64,000 nucleotides of DNA from Novipirellula caenicola. Its GTDB lineage: Bacteria > Planctomycetota > Planctomycetia > Pirellulales > Pirellulaceae. How positions within the stretch are numbered: position 1 is the first letter of the stretch; every line of letters starts with the position of its first letter. Of the stretch, positions 18,610 to 27,406 are shown piece after piece. The stretch lies in contig NZ_BAABRO010000006.1 of NCBI RefSeq assembly GCF_039545035.1, positions 270,537-334,536 of the forward strand, given 5' to 3'. The position numbers and the translations under genes are program-made. Under the pieces are notes generated by a model. That model did not search any database and was not told where the DNA came from. It saw only the letters and a program-made list of their open reading frames with translations.

Positions 18610-21600
18610 ATGGAAGGCTACTCTAAATCGTTCGAGCGATCTTGTTTTTTACGGATTGCAACGACCCTGTTTGTCGTACTCAGCTGCGGCTCGAGTGCGA
18701 CGCTATCGGCGGCTGAGGCTCAATGGATTTGGGCTGCCAACACCACCATCGACACTCCCATCGCGGTCGGTGAAACGTGCTTGTTTCGCAAACCTCTGAA
18801 TCTAAAAGTTCCTGCGAAGGGACAGATCGAGATCGCGGCCGATGACGAATACGACTTGTACGTCAACGGACGCAAAATTGGCAGCGGCCAATCCGCACGC
18901 CAAATCGATGAATACGACATCAGCGACCACTTAGAAGTGGGCCGCAATATCATCGCCATTCGTGTCGTCAACACGCACGGCGACAAAGCTGCCTTGGCCG
19001 CTCGCGTGTCGGTTCTGCCCGAGGGCACCGATAAATGGTACACCTTCAGCAGCGATGCATCGTGGCGAACCAGCAGCGATGAAGTGGCCACCTGGGAAAC
19101 CGTGCTGCACAACGACCGATTGTGGGGCAACGCATCGTCGTTCGGCGAACTTGGCGATACGGTGCCATGGGATCAAGACGAAGACGTGCAGGTTGCCGAA
19201 CAGACCGACCAACGCGAACGATTTCAAATTCAACGTGGCTTCGGCGTCCAACGCGTCTTGGATGACGAGCAAGTGGGGTCGGTGATCGCGATGACCTTCA
19301 ACGAGTTTGGTCATATCATTGTCTCGCAAGAAAACGGACCTCTGCTGCTTGTCTTTGATCGCGATGAAGACGGGGTTCCCGAGTTCGTGCGAACCTATTG
19401 TGACAAAGTCAAATCGTGCCAGGGGATCTTGGCACTGAACGGCGAAGTCTTTGTGACCGGCGATGGCCCCGACGGGCATGCGCTGTATCGATTGACCGAT
19501 GTGGACCGCAATGGTTCGCTGGAAAAAGTCCGTGCGATTGTCAAATTCAAAGGTGCTGCCGGAGAACACGGAGCCCACGGATTGCAACTTGGTCCCGATG
19601 GCATGATTTACGTGACTTTGGGCAGCCACACGCATGCGATCGGAAAAACCGGGCCTGGCGAAACGTACGATGATGCTTACGAAGGCGATATTCTGCCGCG
19701 TTACGAAGACCCCAGCGGTCATGCCGTGGGCGTCAAAGCACCCGGCGGAACGATCATTCGTACCAACATTGATGGTTCGATCGTCGAACGTGTCGCCGGT
19801 GGAACTCGCAATGTTTACGATCTAGCCTTCCACTCGTCCGGTCACATGTTCGTTCATGATTCCGATATGGAAGCTGACATCGGTACGGCTTGGTATCGTC
19901 CAACCGCGCTGTTTGATGTGACCGAAGGCGCTGAATTCGGCTGGCGTACCGGATGGGCGAAATGGCCAGAACACTTCGTTGATCGATTGCCCAACTTGCT
20001 AGACACCGGTCGGGGCAGCCCCACCGGCGCGATCAGCTATGAACATTACATGTATCCGGTCCGTTATCAGAACACGCTGTTTTTGGCGGATTGGTCCGAA
20101 GGCCGAATTTTGAATGTGCGGCTAAAGAAACGCGGTTCGGGCTTTATCGCCGATAGCGAAGTGTTTCTCAAAGGCCAACCGCTGAACGTCACCGATTTGG
20201 ACGTTGGGCCCGATGGCGGACTGTACTTCAGCACCGGCGGCCGTGGCACGTCGGGCGGCGTGTACCGCGTCGTCTACAAAGGCCAAATTCCCGAGCGAAT
20301 GAAACATCTCGGCAGCGGGATCGCTGCCGCCGTCCGCCAACCCCAGATCGGTTCGGCATGGGCGCGTCAAGAAATCGCTTCGATCAAACGCGAACTCGGC
20401 AGCGAATGGGGACAATTGGTTGCCGGAGTCGCCTATAGCGATGACAACCCACCCCATTACCGCGTGCGTGCACTCGATTTGATGGAATTGTTTGGCCCGG
20501 TTCCCAACGAAGAATTGATCATGGAACTGAGCCGTTCGCCCAACGAGGCAGTACGAGCACGTGCGGCCGCCGTGATGGGAATGCACCCGAGTGCCAAAAC
20601 CGGTCCACGGCTTAGCGAGATGCTGAGCGATCCCGATCCCGCCGTTCAGCGGGCGGTGTGCGAGGCAATGTTGCGTAGCGACAAGATGCCCGAAACCGTC
20701 GATCCTATTTTCGAATTGTTGTCGTCCGAAGATCGCACGTTGGCGTTCACCGCTCGTCGTGTCCTCGAACAAATGCATTTGGGCATGTGGCGCGAGGAAG
20801 TGCTGACAAATGACGACACCCGAATTTCGGTGCTAGGCATGTTGGCGTTGATGAACGCCGACCCCACCGAGGCCAATGCGATCGAAGTGTTGGCACGGAT
20901 TAGCGAAATGATGACCGGATTTTTAAGTGACGCCGACTTTGCGGATGCACTGCGTGTCGCTGAAGTTGCCCTGCACCGTGGCATAGTACCCCCGGCAAAG
21001 GTCACCGCGTTTCGCGACCAAATCGCCGAAGAATTCCCTGCTGGCGATAACCGGATGAATCACTCGCTGATTCGTTTGGCCAGCTACTTGGGAGCCGAGC
21101 AGGTTGCCGACCGCGCGTTGGCGTTCATCGAATCCGATGCACCGACCGAGGACCGATCGTTGGTAGCGATGTGTCTGCAATTCTTGGCAAAGGATTGGGA
21201 TGCCGAGCAACGCTTCCGAATTTTGAAGTATTACGAGAATGCTGCGGGCCAGGCGACCGCCGGATCGCTGTCGATGTATCTGGCGAATGTCACCAAGGAT
21301 TTCGCGCAATCGCTTTCCGATGAAGACGTCGCGGCGATTTTGGAACAGGGCAGTGTTTGGCGGAACGCTGCGTTGGCCGCTATCTACAAATTGCCTCGTC
21401 CAATCGACAAAGATACCGCGAACACCTTGATCGAACTTGACCGCAAATTGGTGCAAGAACCCCAGCACGGTGACGTCGAACGACGGTTGCGAACCGGGAT
21501 CACCGCGATGTTAGCAACATGTAGCGATCAAAGTGCGGGTGATTACCTACGGTCGGTTTGGCGGAGCGAACCGGATCGACGCAGCATCGTTGCGATGGCG

Positions 21601-22431
21601 CTGGCCCAAGATCCCGACGGCGAAAACTGGGACTACCTGGTTCGCAGTTTGAATATCTTGGACGATCAAACCTCCGGCGAAGTCCTCTCGGCACTCAAAT
21701 CGGTTGCCATTGCGACCGACGATCCCATGGCGCTTCGTCAATTAATCTTGCTAGGAGTTCGTGCACAAGAAAACGGACAAGGGTTCGAAGCGGTCGAGCA
21801 ATTGCTTGAGCACTGGACCGGGATGCAGCGACCCGAAGGAGCGAAGATGTCGATGGCACCTTGGCAAAAATGGTTCGCCAAAACCTATCCTGATCGCCCC
21901 GAGGCCGTTCTGCCCAACGCGGACGATTCTCGCTGGGATCTCGATCAACTGTTGACCTATCTGGAAAGCGATACCGGCAGCTATGGCGATTCGTCGCATG
22001 GCCGCGAAGTGTTCGTTAAGAGCCGATGTGATCAATGTCATCGCCAAGGCAGCACCGGCAAAGCGATCGGTCCCGATCTGACCTCGGTCGCTCGGCGGTT
22101 CACCAAGCGAGAGATCTTGGAATCGATCCTGTATCCCGCTCATATCGTCAGCGATCAATACGCCAGCAAGAAGGTGCTGACGTTGGACGGCAAGATCCTT
22201 GTCGGTTTGGTGACCACACAAAGCGATGGGACATTGTTGGTGCGTGACAGCAACAATCGCATCTCGAGTGTCGAAGAATCGCAAGTTGATCAGATTCTGC
22301 CAAGCACCAGCAGCATCATGCCAAGCGGATTGCTGGACGATTTAAGTCTGAAAGAGATCGGGGACTTGATGAGTTACATGGGAGTGATCCCCGAGCTCGA
22401 AGTCGCCAGCAAAGAAGACAATCTTCGCTAA
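18610..22431 (+). CDS. PVC-type haem-binding propeller/HEAT protein
   Basis: A 1273 aa exported protein. A signal peptide (ATTLFVVLSCGSSATLSA) is followed by a beta-sandwich resembling a sugar-binding module (about 35-170, QWIWAANT, YDLYVNGRKIG). Next comes a six-bladed propeller like those of membrane-bound dehydrogenases and glucose/sorbosone dehydrogenases (about 200-560, HGAHGLQLGPDGMIY). A long helical region with HEAT-like repeats follows (about 600-1090). The C-terminal cytochrome-c module has CDQCH at residues 1140-1144. This architecture is a planctomycete/verrucomicrobial speciality thought to act in oxidative carbohydrate breakdown in the periplasm. The substrate is unknown. A strong terminator lies 60 bases after the stop. 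Confidence 0.92.
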   Translation: MEGYSKSFERSCFLRIATTLFVVLSCGSSATLSAAEAQWIWAANTTIDTPIAVGETCLFRKPLNLKVPAKGQIEIAADDEYDLYVNGRKIGSGQSARQIDEYDISDHLEVGRNIIAIRVVNTHGDKAALAARVSVLPEGTDKWYTFSSDASWRTSSDEVATWETVLHNDRLWGNASSFGELGDTVPWDQDEDVQVAEQTDQRERFQIQRGFGVQRVLDDEQVGSVIAMTFNEFGHIIVSQENGPLLLVFDRDEDGVPEFVRTYCDKVKSCQGILALNGEVFVTGDGPDGHALYRLTDVDRNGSLEKVRAIVKFKGAAGEHGAHGLQLGPDGMIYVTLGSHTHAIGKTGPGETYDDAYEGDILPRYEDPSGHAVGVKAPGGTIIRTNIDGSIVERVAGGTRNVYDLAFHSSGHMFVHDSDMEADIGTAWYRPTALFDVTEGAEFGWRTGWAKWPEHFVDRLPNLLDTGRGSPTGAISYEHYMYPVRYQNTLFLADWSEGRILNVRLKKRGSGFIADSEVFLKGQPLNVTDLDVGPDGGLYFSTGGRGTSGGVYRVVYKGQIPERMKHLGSGIAAAVRQPQIGSAWARQEIASIKRELGSEWGQLVAGVAYSDDNPPHYRVRALDLMELFGPVPNEELIMELSRSPNEAVRARAAAVMGMHPSAKTGPRLSEMLSDPDPAVQRAVCEAMLRSDKMPETVDPIFELLSSEDRTLAFTARRVLEQMHLGMWREEVLTNDDTRISVLGMLALMNADPTEANAIEVLARISEMMTGFLSDADFADALRVAEVALHRGIVPPAKVTAFRDQIAEEFPAGDNRMNHSLIRLASYLGAEQVADRALAFIESDAPTEDRSLVAMCLQFLAKDWDAEQRFRILKYYENAAGQATAGSLSMYLANVTKDFAQSLSDEDVAAILEQGSVWRNAALAAIYKLPRPIDKDTANTLIELDRKLVQEPQHGDVERRLRTGITAMLATCSDQSAGDYLRSVWRSEPDRRSIVAMALAQDPDGENWDYLVRSLNILDDQTSGEVLSALKSVAIATDDPMALRQLILLGVRAQENGQGFEAVEQLLEHWTGMQRPEGAKMSMAPWQKWFAKTYPDRPEAVLPNADDSRWDLDQLLTYLESDTGSYGDSSHGREVFVKSRCDQCHRQGSTGKAIGPDLTSVARRFTKREILESILYPAHIVSDQYASKKVLTLDGKILVGLVTTQSDGTLLVRDSNNRISSVEESQVDQILPSTSSIMPSGLLDDLSLKEIGDLMSYMGVIPELEVASKEDNLR

Positions 22432-22489
22432 CAGATTGCGTCGACACTTCTAGACGTAGCGAAAACTCGCCAAGAGTTTCGGCCCACTT

Positions 22490-22527
22490 AAAAAATCGCC
22501 GAAAGCTAGCTTTCGGCGATTTTTTCG
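22490..22527. terminator. bidirectional intrinsic terminator
   Basis: AAAAATCGCCGAAAGC and its exact complement form a perfect palindrome (34 bases centred on TAGC), with an A-run on the left and a T-run on the right. It can stop transcription of the haem protein gene (plus) and of anything read through from the minus-strand deiminase gene. Confidence 0.9.
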
Positions 22528-22684
22528 TTTGTTCCGGCAAATCCCAACCCGACGCGTCAGTTTTGATGTTGCGCGTTTGTATTTTGGGGGCAAAGCCCCG
22601 GACGTTTACCTAGCCCAAGCCAACGGGCTGGGACCAAGAAAAACAATAAAGGGAAGGGCCAACGGCCCGGCCGTTTACTTCAAA

Positions 22685-22738
22685 ACGCGTCAGCGAGGGA
22701 TCGAATCTCCATATTTTCTCGGTCCCTCGCTGACGCGT
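22685..22738. repeat. 16-bp perfect inverted repeat
   Basis: ACGCGTCAGCGAGGGA (22685-22700) and TCCCTCGCTGACGCGT (22723-22738) are exact complements with a 22-base loop. The right arm runs into the ACGCGTCGGGTTGTGA word that recurs at 22788 and 53160. Confidence 0.85.
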
Positions 22739-22768
22739 CGGGTTGTGATGTCCTGGGGAAAACGACAA

Positions 22769-22803
22769 TAGCGCAACTTCAAAACTTACGCGTCGGGTTG
22801 TGA
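22769..22803. repeat. dispersed GCAACTTC-ACGCGTCGGGTTGT element, copy in the 22-kb region
   Basis: Shares AGCGCAACTTCAAAAC..TACGCGTCGGGTTGT with 53142-53172 (AACAGCAACTTCAGAAC..CACGCGTCGGGTTGT). Both copies are in non-coding DNA, close to gene 3' ends. Confidence 0.7.
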
Positions 22804-22837
22804 AAGACCCGTAGCCTTAATAGGCGTGTTCCGATCT

Positions 22838-24061
22838 TTACTGCTGCTGCTGCAACCCGCGGACGCGTTGCCGATAGTCGTCCGCTTTGGCAAAGTCGAT
22901 GACGTTGTCCGGGATCGGGGCAAACGCGGGCAAGTTCATCGACAAACAGTGCAGTTCGCCCTGCAACTCTTTCAAGCTGCTCATGTCGACCGTTTTGATT
23001 GCGTGTTTCGGCAACAACGAAGCGTAGGTGGCTCGTGCGGCGGCAACCATCTCGGGTGGATCGCTGTCGAATGTGGGAATCATTACCAAATCGTTGGCAA
23101 GGATCACGTTCGTGTACGCACTCCATGACGTTCCGTTTCGAGGTGGGATGTCGATGCGGAACACTTGGATCGGTTTCCCGCCCACTCGCACGCGTTGCAA
23201 ACGGGCGGTGTTGCGTTCAAGGATTGCCGCATTGATCGGATCCAATCGCGGGTCCACTCGAGCGACCACGACTTGATCCGGTGCCAAAAACGTCGCGAAC
23301 ATATCGACATGCCCCGTTGCTTCGTGTTGCAAAGGTTCCAGCACCACTAACTCGGTAAGGTTGCAGTGTTTGCTGAACTCTTCAATCACCATTTTGCGGC
23401 GTTCCACTTCGGGATCGAGGCCGGGCCACGGTTTAGGAAAGCGGATCCGATTGTCTTCGAAAATGCGATGGGTCGTTAATGCGATACGGCGGCCATTGCT
23501 GAGCAGATTGCCACCTTGAATCGTCCATGGCACCGGAACCAACTTTGACCCGGTACGCTCAGCCCATACCGACGGCAATGCATCATCCTTGGGACGAGAG
23601 CCCTCGTAATAGAAATCGATCGCTTCGGTTCCTTGTTCCCCTTCGGCCAATAACGGACCAAAGTCGCGCATCCAAATCGTGTCCAAGTCGATTTCGCAAA
23701 AGTAAACGTGATCGGTGGGGACGCGTCCGTCGCCAATCCAATCGACGGCATCGACAAGCTGCTGCGGATCATTGCAAAGGATCAACAAATTGGTGTGACC
23801 TGCAGTGCACTCGACAATTTGTTGTAGCGTCGCCGCATGATGCGATTGCCAATCGCTGACGCTAAGCACCAGAGCACGTTGAGATTCAAACTCACCAGCG
23901 AGTCTCGGAAAGGGGCGGTTCTGGTTGGCCTTGCCAGCTTCCACCGCCATTTGGGCAAGCAATGTGGGAGAGAAATGCTGGGCCAACACTGGCTGGTCTG
24001 CAACCGCAATTCCCATGGCGACCACGACCGTAGCCGCAAACCGAAACAATGACTTGACCAT
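22838..24061 (-). CDS. exported agmatine deiminase / peptidylarginine deiminase family protein
   Basis: A 407 aa guanidine-modifying enzyme (agmatine to N-carbamoylputrescine in the best-known members). Catalytic-site segments are DTIWMRDFGP (Asp), QGGNLLSNG, GHVDMFATFL (His) and a late Cys in GELHCLSM. An N-terminal signal peptide is evident (FAATVVVAMGIAVADQPVLA), so it acts outside the cytoplasm, unlike classical AguA. An in-frame ATG at 24094 gives 11 more Arg-rich residues and is an equally possible start. The frame open to 24277 lacks protein character at its N terminus. Confidence 0.87.
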   Translation of the reverse strand: MVKSLFRFAATVVVAMGIAVADQPVLAQHFSPTLLAQMAVEAGKANQNRPFPRLAGEFESQRALVLSVSDWQSHHAATLQQIVECTAGHTNLLILCNDPQQLVDAVDWIGDGRVPTDHVYFCEIDLDTIWMRDFGPLLAEGEQGTEAIDFYYEGSRPKDDALPSVWAERTGSKLVPVPWTIQGGNLLSNGRRIALTTHRIFEDNRIRFPKPWPGLDPEVERRKMVIEEFSKHCNLTELVVLEPLQHEATGHVDMFATFLAPDQVVVARVDPRLDPINAAILERNTARLQRVRVGGKPIQVFRIDIPPRNGTSWSAYTNVILANDLVMIPTFDSDPPEMVAAARATYASLLPKHAIKTVDMSSLKELQGELHCLSMNLPAFAPIPDNVIDFAKADDYRQRVRGLQQQQ

Positions 24062-24352
24062 AAATCTCAGTGCTCGTCTAAGTACCTGTCTCATTGCCAC
24101 CGCGGCAATTGCCCCGGTCGAGATCTTGCCGCTTTTTTGGATTCGGACCGTCGCCGCGGAGGGCCGATCCGAGCTGCCGGTTCGCTCTACACCCCAAAGG
24201 TTTCGCCGACACCTCGGTGCTCGATGGGGGTCGGCTTGGCAACGTTCCGATTTCGAATTGTAATTGCCAACCACCACACGGCTATCGGGCGATCATAAAG
24301 AAATGCCGAAATGAACCCGCCCGGGCTCCAATCCGCGACGGTAATGCTTCGG

Positions 24353-24639
24353 ATGGCAAAGAAACGCAAATCGAAACGACGCAAAAAGAGAAGCGGCCAC
24401 TATTGTTGGTGCTGCGATCACTTCCTGCCTAACGAACGGTTTGGAGGGAAAGGCCATCGGCGGCATCTAAAATCCGTGAAATCGCTCAGCAGCAGCAAGA
24501 AAATCAGCTCGAGCGAGCTCGGTTGAACCGGGATGAACGTGAATTCGACGAGTTCAGCGGGGATGTCAATTTGGATTTTGATGTCGCGGCGTTCGATTGG
24601 CGATGGGTCGAAGATGGTGAGATCGCTTCCTACAGTTAA
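24353..24639 (+). pseudogene. small Cys/basic protein split by a -1 frameshift
   Basis: From the ATG at 24353 one frame reads a Lys/Arg-rich start (AKKRKSKRRKKRSG), then HYCWCCDHFLPNERF and GKGHRRHL, a putative zinc-binding knuckle. After about 24470 that frame becomes Ser-rich and stops at 24526. The frame one base back continues from 24472 with IREIAQQQQENQLERARLN and an acidic tail rich in D, E, F and W, ending at TAA 24637-24639. The joined product is about 95 aa. The switch falls at an AAAA run (24469-24472), where a Lys tRNA could re-pair. A real indel, an assembly error or programmed slippage are all possible. The family resembles short CWCC-type proteins I recognise only vaguely, and a second CxxC that I would expect is missing. 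Confidence 0.5.
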
Positions 24640-24754
24640 ATAGTTGCAAACGGATCGCGGCAGCGATAGATTCACCGCAAGAGGGGGGGCGTCGCTGTGG
24701 CGAACAGCCGCTGGACGCTCCATGTCATTCTCGATCGATCGATTGAATTTCAAT

Positions 24755-24760
24755 AAGGAG
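24755..24760 (+). promoter_or_regulatory. Shine-Dalgarno site deciding a GTG start
   Basis: AAGGAG lies 7 bases before the GTG at 24768. The nearby ATG at 24775 is out of frame, so this site supports the GTG start of the SnoaL-like gene. Confidence 0.75.
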
Positions 24761-24767
24761 CAAGTTC

Positions 24768-25181
24768 GTGAACAATGAATACACGGCGCGATCGTTACGC
24801 TGGTTCGAAGAGGTTTGGAATCAACGGCGGACCGAAACGATCGACGAATTTTTGACCGAAGACAGCATTGCGGAAACTGACAGTGGAGTGCTTCGTGGCC
24901 CGGACGAATTCAAGAAACAGGTGCATGCACCGATGCTTGACGCGTTTCCTGATCTGCATGTGGACGTTGAGGGCACGGTCACTGAAGACGACAGTGTGGT
25001 GATCCGCTGGAAAGCCACCGGGACACACCAAGGCGATGGCCTTGGCATCAAGGCGACCGGACGCCCCATTCAGATCCGCGGAGTCACATGGCACCGGTTC
25101 AAGAATGACAAACTGATCGGAGGCGGAGATTACTGGAGCCAAGATAGTCTGCGACGACAATTGCAAGACACCGGGCAGTAG
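24768..25181 (+). CDS. SnoaL-like / ester cyclase family protein (NTF2 fold)
   Basis: A 137 aa single-domain alpha+beta cone-fold protein. Family features are the early Trp-rich helix (RWFEEVWNQR), FLTEDSIAE, the strand-rich middle (VVIRWKATGTHQGDGLGI) and the ending GVTWHRFKNDKLIGGGDYWS. Members act on small hydrophobic or polyketide-type molecules or have no enzymatic role, and the substrate cannot be inferred. GTG start with a good Shine-Dalgarno site. No signal peptide, so cytoplasmic. Confidence 0.85.
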   Translation: MNNEYTARSLRWFEEVWNQRRTETIDEFLTEDSIAETDSGVLRGPDEFKKQVHAPMLDAFPDLHVDVEGTVTEDDSVVIRWKATGTHQGDGLGIKATGRPIQIRGVTWHRFKNDKLIGGGDYWSQDSLRRQLQDTGQ

Positions 25182-25362
25182 TCTCAGTTTGCACCGGAGG
25201 CGATTTTTTGTCTAGCCGTTATCGCTCAATTCGGCGAAGCGGGGATGATCGACTGGGGGTGCTGCCACCAACTCGGTGCACTCGCCATCACGGCGGATAA
25301 CGGTATACTGAAGGTTGGCTTCGCTTGTCCTTTTCCCAACATTCCATGCCCAAGGAAATCCC

Positions 25363-25536
25363 ATGAACCGACTTACTGTCACACTGTTTGCCGCGTTGTT
25401 CTCGTTCTGCGTGCTGCCTGGATGCGGCGATCCCGCGCCCACCAATGTCGCCGAAGATGCGGATGCGGCCGCGATCGCTGAATACGAAGCTGCGGTTGCC
25501 GCCGAAAGTGCCTCGATGAACGAGAGTGAACAATAG
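25363..25536 (+). CDS. small lipoprotein
   Basis: A 57 aa protein with a signal sequence MNRLTVTLFAALFSFCVLPGC ending in the lipobox LPGC. The mature part is about 37 residues, Ala/Glu/Asp-rich and predicted acidic and helical (AAAIAEYEAAVAAESAS). The longer frame from 25315 adds a non-signal-like leader and is rejected. A strong hairpin terminator follows 27 bases after the stop. Function unknown; small acidic lipoproteins next to DUF1559 genes are common in planctomycetes. Confidence 0.8.
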   Translation: MNRLTVTLFAALFSFCVLPGCGDPAPTNVAEDADAAAIAEYEAAVAAESASMNESEQ

Positions 25537-25563
25537 GGCAAAATGCAGCACGTTGAAAACGAA

Positions 25564-25593
25564 AAACCCCAGACATCTTCATGTCTGGGGTTT
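25564..25593. terminator. bidirectional intrinsic terminator
   Basis: AAACCCCAGACAT (25564-25576), loop CTTC, ATGTCTGGGGTTT (25581-25593), followed by T. It is shared by the small lipoprotein gene (plus) and the converging DUF1559 gene (minus). Confidence 0.93.
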
Positions 25594-25635
25594 TATTGTT
25601 GATACGACGAATGTCGAGGAGCGTTTTGGGGAAGC

Positions 25636-26844
25636 CTAAAATTCCGAGTCGATGGTCTCCTTCGCGGCTCGTGTCCCCAGCGAACCCCACAAACCAAACG
25701 GGCTCTTCGCGCCGGGCGCGTTTTTGTTCGCCGCGTTGCCGCTGATGTAGACCACGGGGTTACGTTGGTTACCCGCTTCGATCGAATCGGTGATGAACTT
25801 CACCGCACCATCACCCATCAGCACATGGATACCGCCTTGGTGACGACTCGATCCTGTTGTGATGGACGGTCCGTTCGAATCGTGCGGGATACACAAGGGG
25901 CTGTTAGGCGGCAAAATCGTAAATGCCATCGATTGCACATTCTGGTCGTCGGCCCATCGGTAACCGCGTCCCTTGGTCGACCCTTCGGTATTGCCAGCGG
26001 TCCAGAACTGAGGACGCTGAGGATCCAGCATCCCCGCTTCGATGCACGTGCTTGGATTGTCCCGGATGTCCGTCTGGGCCGGTTGGCCACTGGGGTGACG
26101 TTTGCCAATCGTTCGGGCATCGTTGTCGCCCAAATCCGTAGCGATTTCCATCATCGCAATGGTATTGGAAAGTCCGTCAAGAACGTCGCGAAACTTCATC
26201 GACTTGTGACGAACAAACATGCCTCGATTGGCCGCACGAGATTCCTCAGCATAAGTGCTGTTGGTCGGCCCACTATCGGGATCAAAGTCCCCGTGCTGAG
26301 CACGCCAATGCGAATCTCCCATGCACGAGGCATAGTTGGTTCGGCCCAGCGATGGCAATCCAGTGCCCGGATCGCTCGGGCAGCGAAGCGTGGGGATCTG
26401 GGTGGCCCAAGGCACGTATTGAATGTTCTCGGGAGTCGGTCCCATGGCGGGCCAAGGAGGCGATTGTTGTGCCCCGTCGGTGCGTTCGGTGCTGGGATTA
26501 GTGATCTTCTCCCATAACGCTTGCTGCTCGACAAATGGTGTCATCCCCACCAACGAACTCAATCGCCAATGGTTGTTTGTGCTGTAACTGGTCCACCAGT
26601 TTTGACCGTTGTCGCTTCCGTCGTCGGTACCGACACCATGAACTGGCATCTGACCATACGCACTGTGATAGTTGTGCAGCCCCAAGCCAAGCTGTTTGAC
26701 ATTGTTGCTGCAACTCATTCTACGGGCCGCTTCGCGAGCCGCCTGCACTGCCGGCAGGAGTAATCCGACCAGCACGCCGATGATGGCGATCACCACCAGC
26801 AGTTCCACCAACGTGAAACCTTTTGAGTTTCCATAACGGTTCAT
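25636..26844 (-). CDS. DUF1559 prepilin-like protein
   Basis: A 402 aa planctomycete-specific pseudopilin. The type IV prepilin leader KGFTLVELLVVIAIIGVL at the N terminus includes the conserved Gly-Phe cleavage site and Glu at +5. It is followed by LLLPAVQAAREAARRMSCSNN, the DUF1559 signature. The large C-terminal domain ends with the H-x-G-G-x-x-V motif region (SSRHQGGIHVLMGDGAVKF). It is probably processed by a prepilin peptidase and exposed at the envelope. The ATG at 26844 places the leader at the N terminus; a frame extending to 27171 is non-coding leader. A truncated paralogue lies just upstream. Confidence 0.93.
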   Translation of the reverse strand: MNRYGNSKGFTLVELLVVIAIIGVLVGLLLPAVQAAREAARRMSCSNNVKQLGLGLHNYHSAYGQMPVHGVGTDDGSDNGQNWWTSYSTNNHWRLSSLVGMTPFVEQQALWEKITNPSTERTDGAQQSPPWPAMGPTPENIQYVPWATQIPTLRCPSDPGTGLPSLGRTNYASCMGDSHWRAQHGDFDPDSGPTNSTYAEESRAANRGMFVRHKSMKFRDVLDGLSNTIAMMEIATDLGDNDARTIGKRHPSGQPAQTDIRDNPSTCIEAGMLDPQRPQFWTAGNTEGSTKGRGYRWADDQNVQSMAFTILPPNSPLCIPHDSNGPSITTGSSRHQGGIHVLMGDGAVKFITDSIEAGNQRNPVVYISGNAANKNAPGAKSPFGLWGSLGTRAAKETIDSEF

Positions 26845-27406
26845 TGATAAACTCCAATGAATAAAGAAATCTGATTCTACAGCGGCAATGGGAGAGCCAA
26901 TCACCGCTGCAGGGCCGACGAAATGATCGCCGGGAATAGGGACAGCCACTAAGTATATCCTAACGGGAGAAAGGGCTGCCATAGCTCTCGGGAAGGGGGC
27001 AGGCACAGAATGGTGAAATGCGAAGTTTGTGGCTTGCTTTTCTTCGTTAAACAGAATGATGTGGCGTTTGGACTGCTTGAGATAACGGACGCCTAAGAGG
27101 CATAGCAGTAAGAAGATGCGGTTTGCCGAAACCTGGTGCGATGCGCGTTTCGGTATACCCACCGCGTGCACTGTTTATCCGTTTGGTATTTGAACCTTAC
27201 CGCCGCGGTGGACATTTAATGGAGGTGTTAGCGGGCACCGATAGAGACGGGGTATTGTGTCAACAATGTCGGCGGGCAAGAAGAACACGTGGAAGAAACG
27301 CTCACGCGACAAATTCGTGAACAACGCGCAAAGAAAAACCTCGAGCTGATCACGGCTCGAGGTTTCTCGTTGATTCGTCACCGATCGAAGACAATCGATC
27401 GCGAAC
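26845..27406. other. intergenic leader of the DUF1559 gene
   Basis: 562 bases upstream of the DUF1559 gene. They contain a terminator for the upstream remnant (27336-27365) and presumably the DUF1559 promoter, which I could not place. No gene supported. Confidence 0.6.
27336..27365 (-). terminator. intrinsic terminator downstream of the DUF1559 remnant
   Basis: AAACCTCGAGC (27336-27346) and GCTCGAGGTTT (27355-27365) are perfect complements with an 8-base loop, plus flanking A-run on the left. Read on the minus strand it ends in a T-run. It lies about 40 bases after the stop of the truncated DUF1559 copy. Confidence 0.85.

Larger units (their letters stand above)
22432..22837. other. repeat-rich convergent intergenic region
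   Basis: 406 bases between two converging genes. It holds a perfect bidirectional terminator, then a patchwork of palindromes: GGGGCAAAGCCCC, GCCCAAGCCAACGGGC, GGGCCAACGGCCC and a 16-bp perfect inverted repeat. Two copies of an ACGCGTCGGGTTGTGA word are also present. No gene. Confidence 0.8.

Noticed and set aside
26845..27171. 109-codon N-terminal extension of the DUF1559 protein
   Set aside because: The prepilin leader must be at the N terminus; the extension has no homology-like features.
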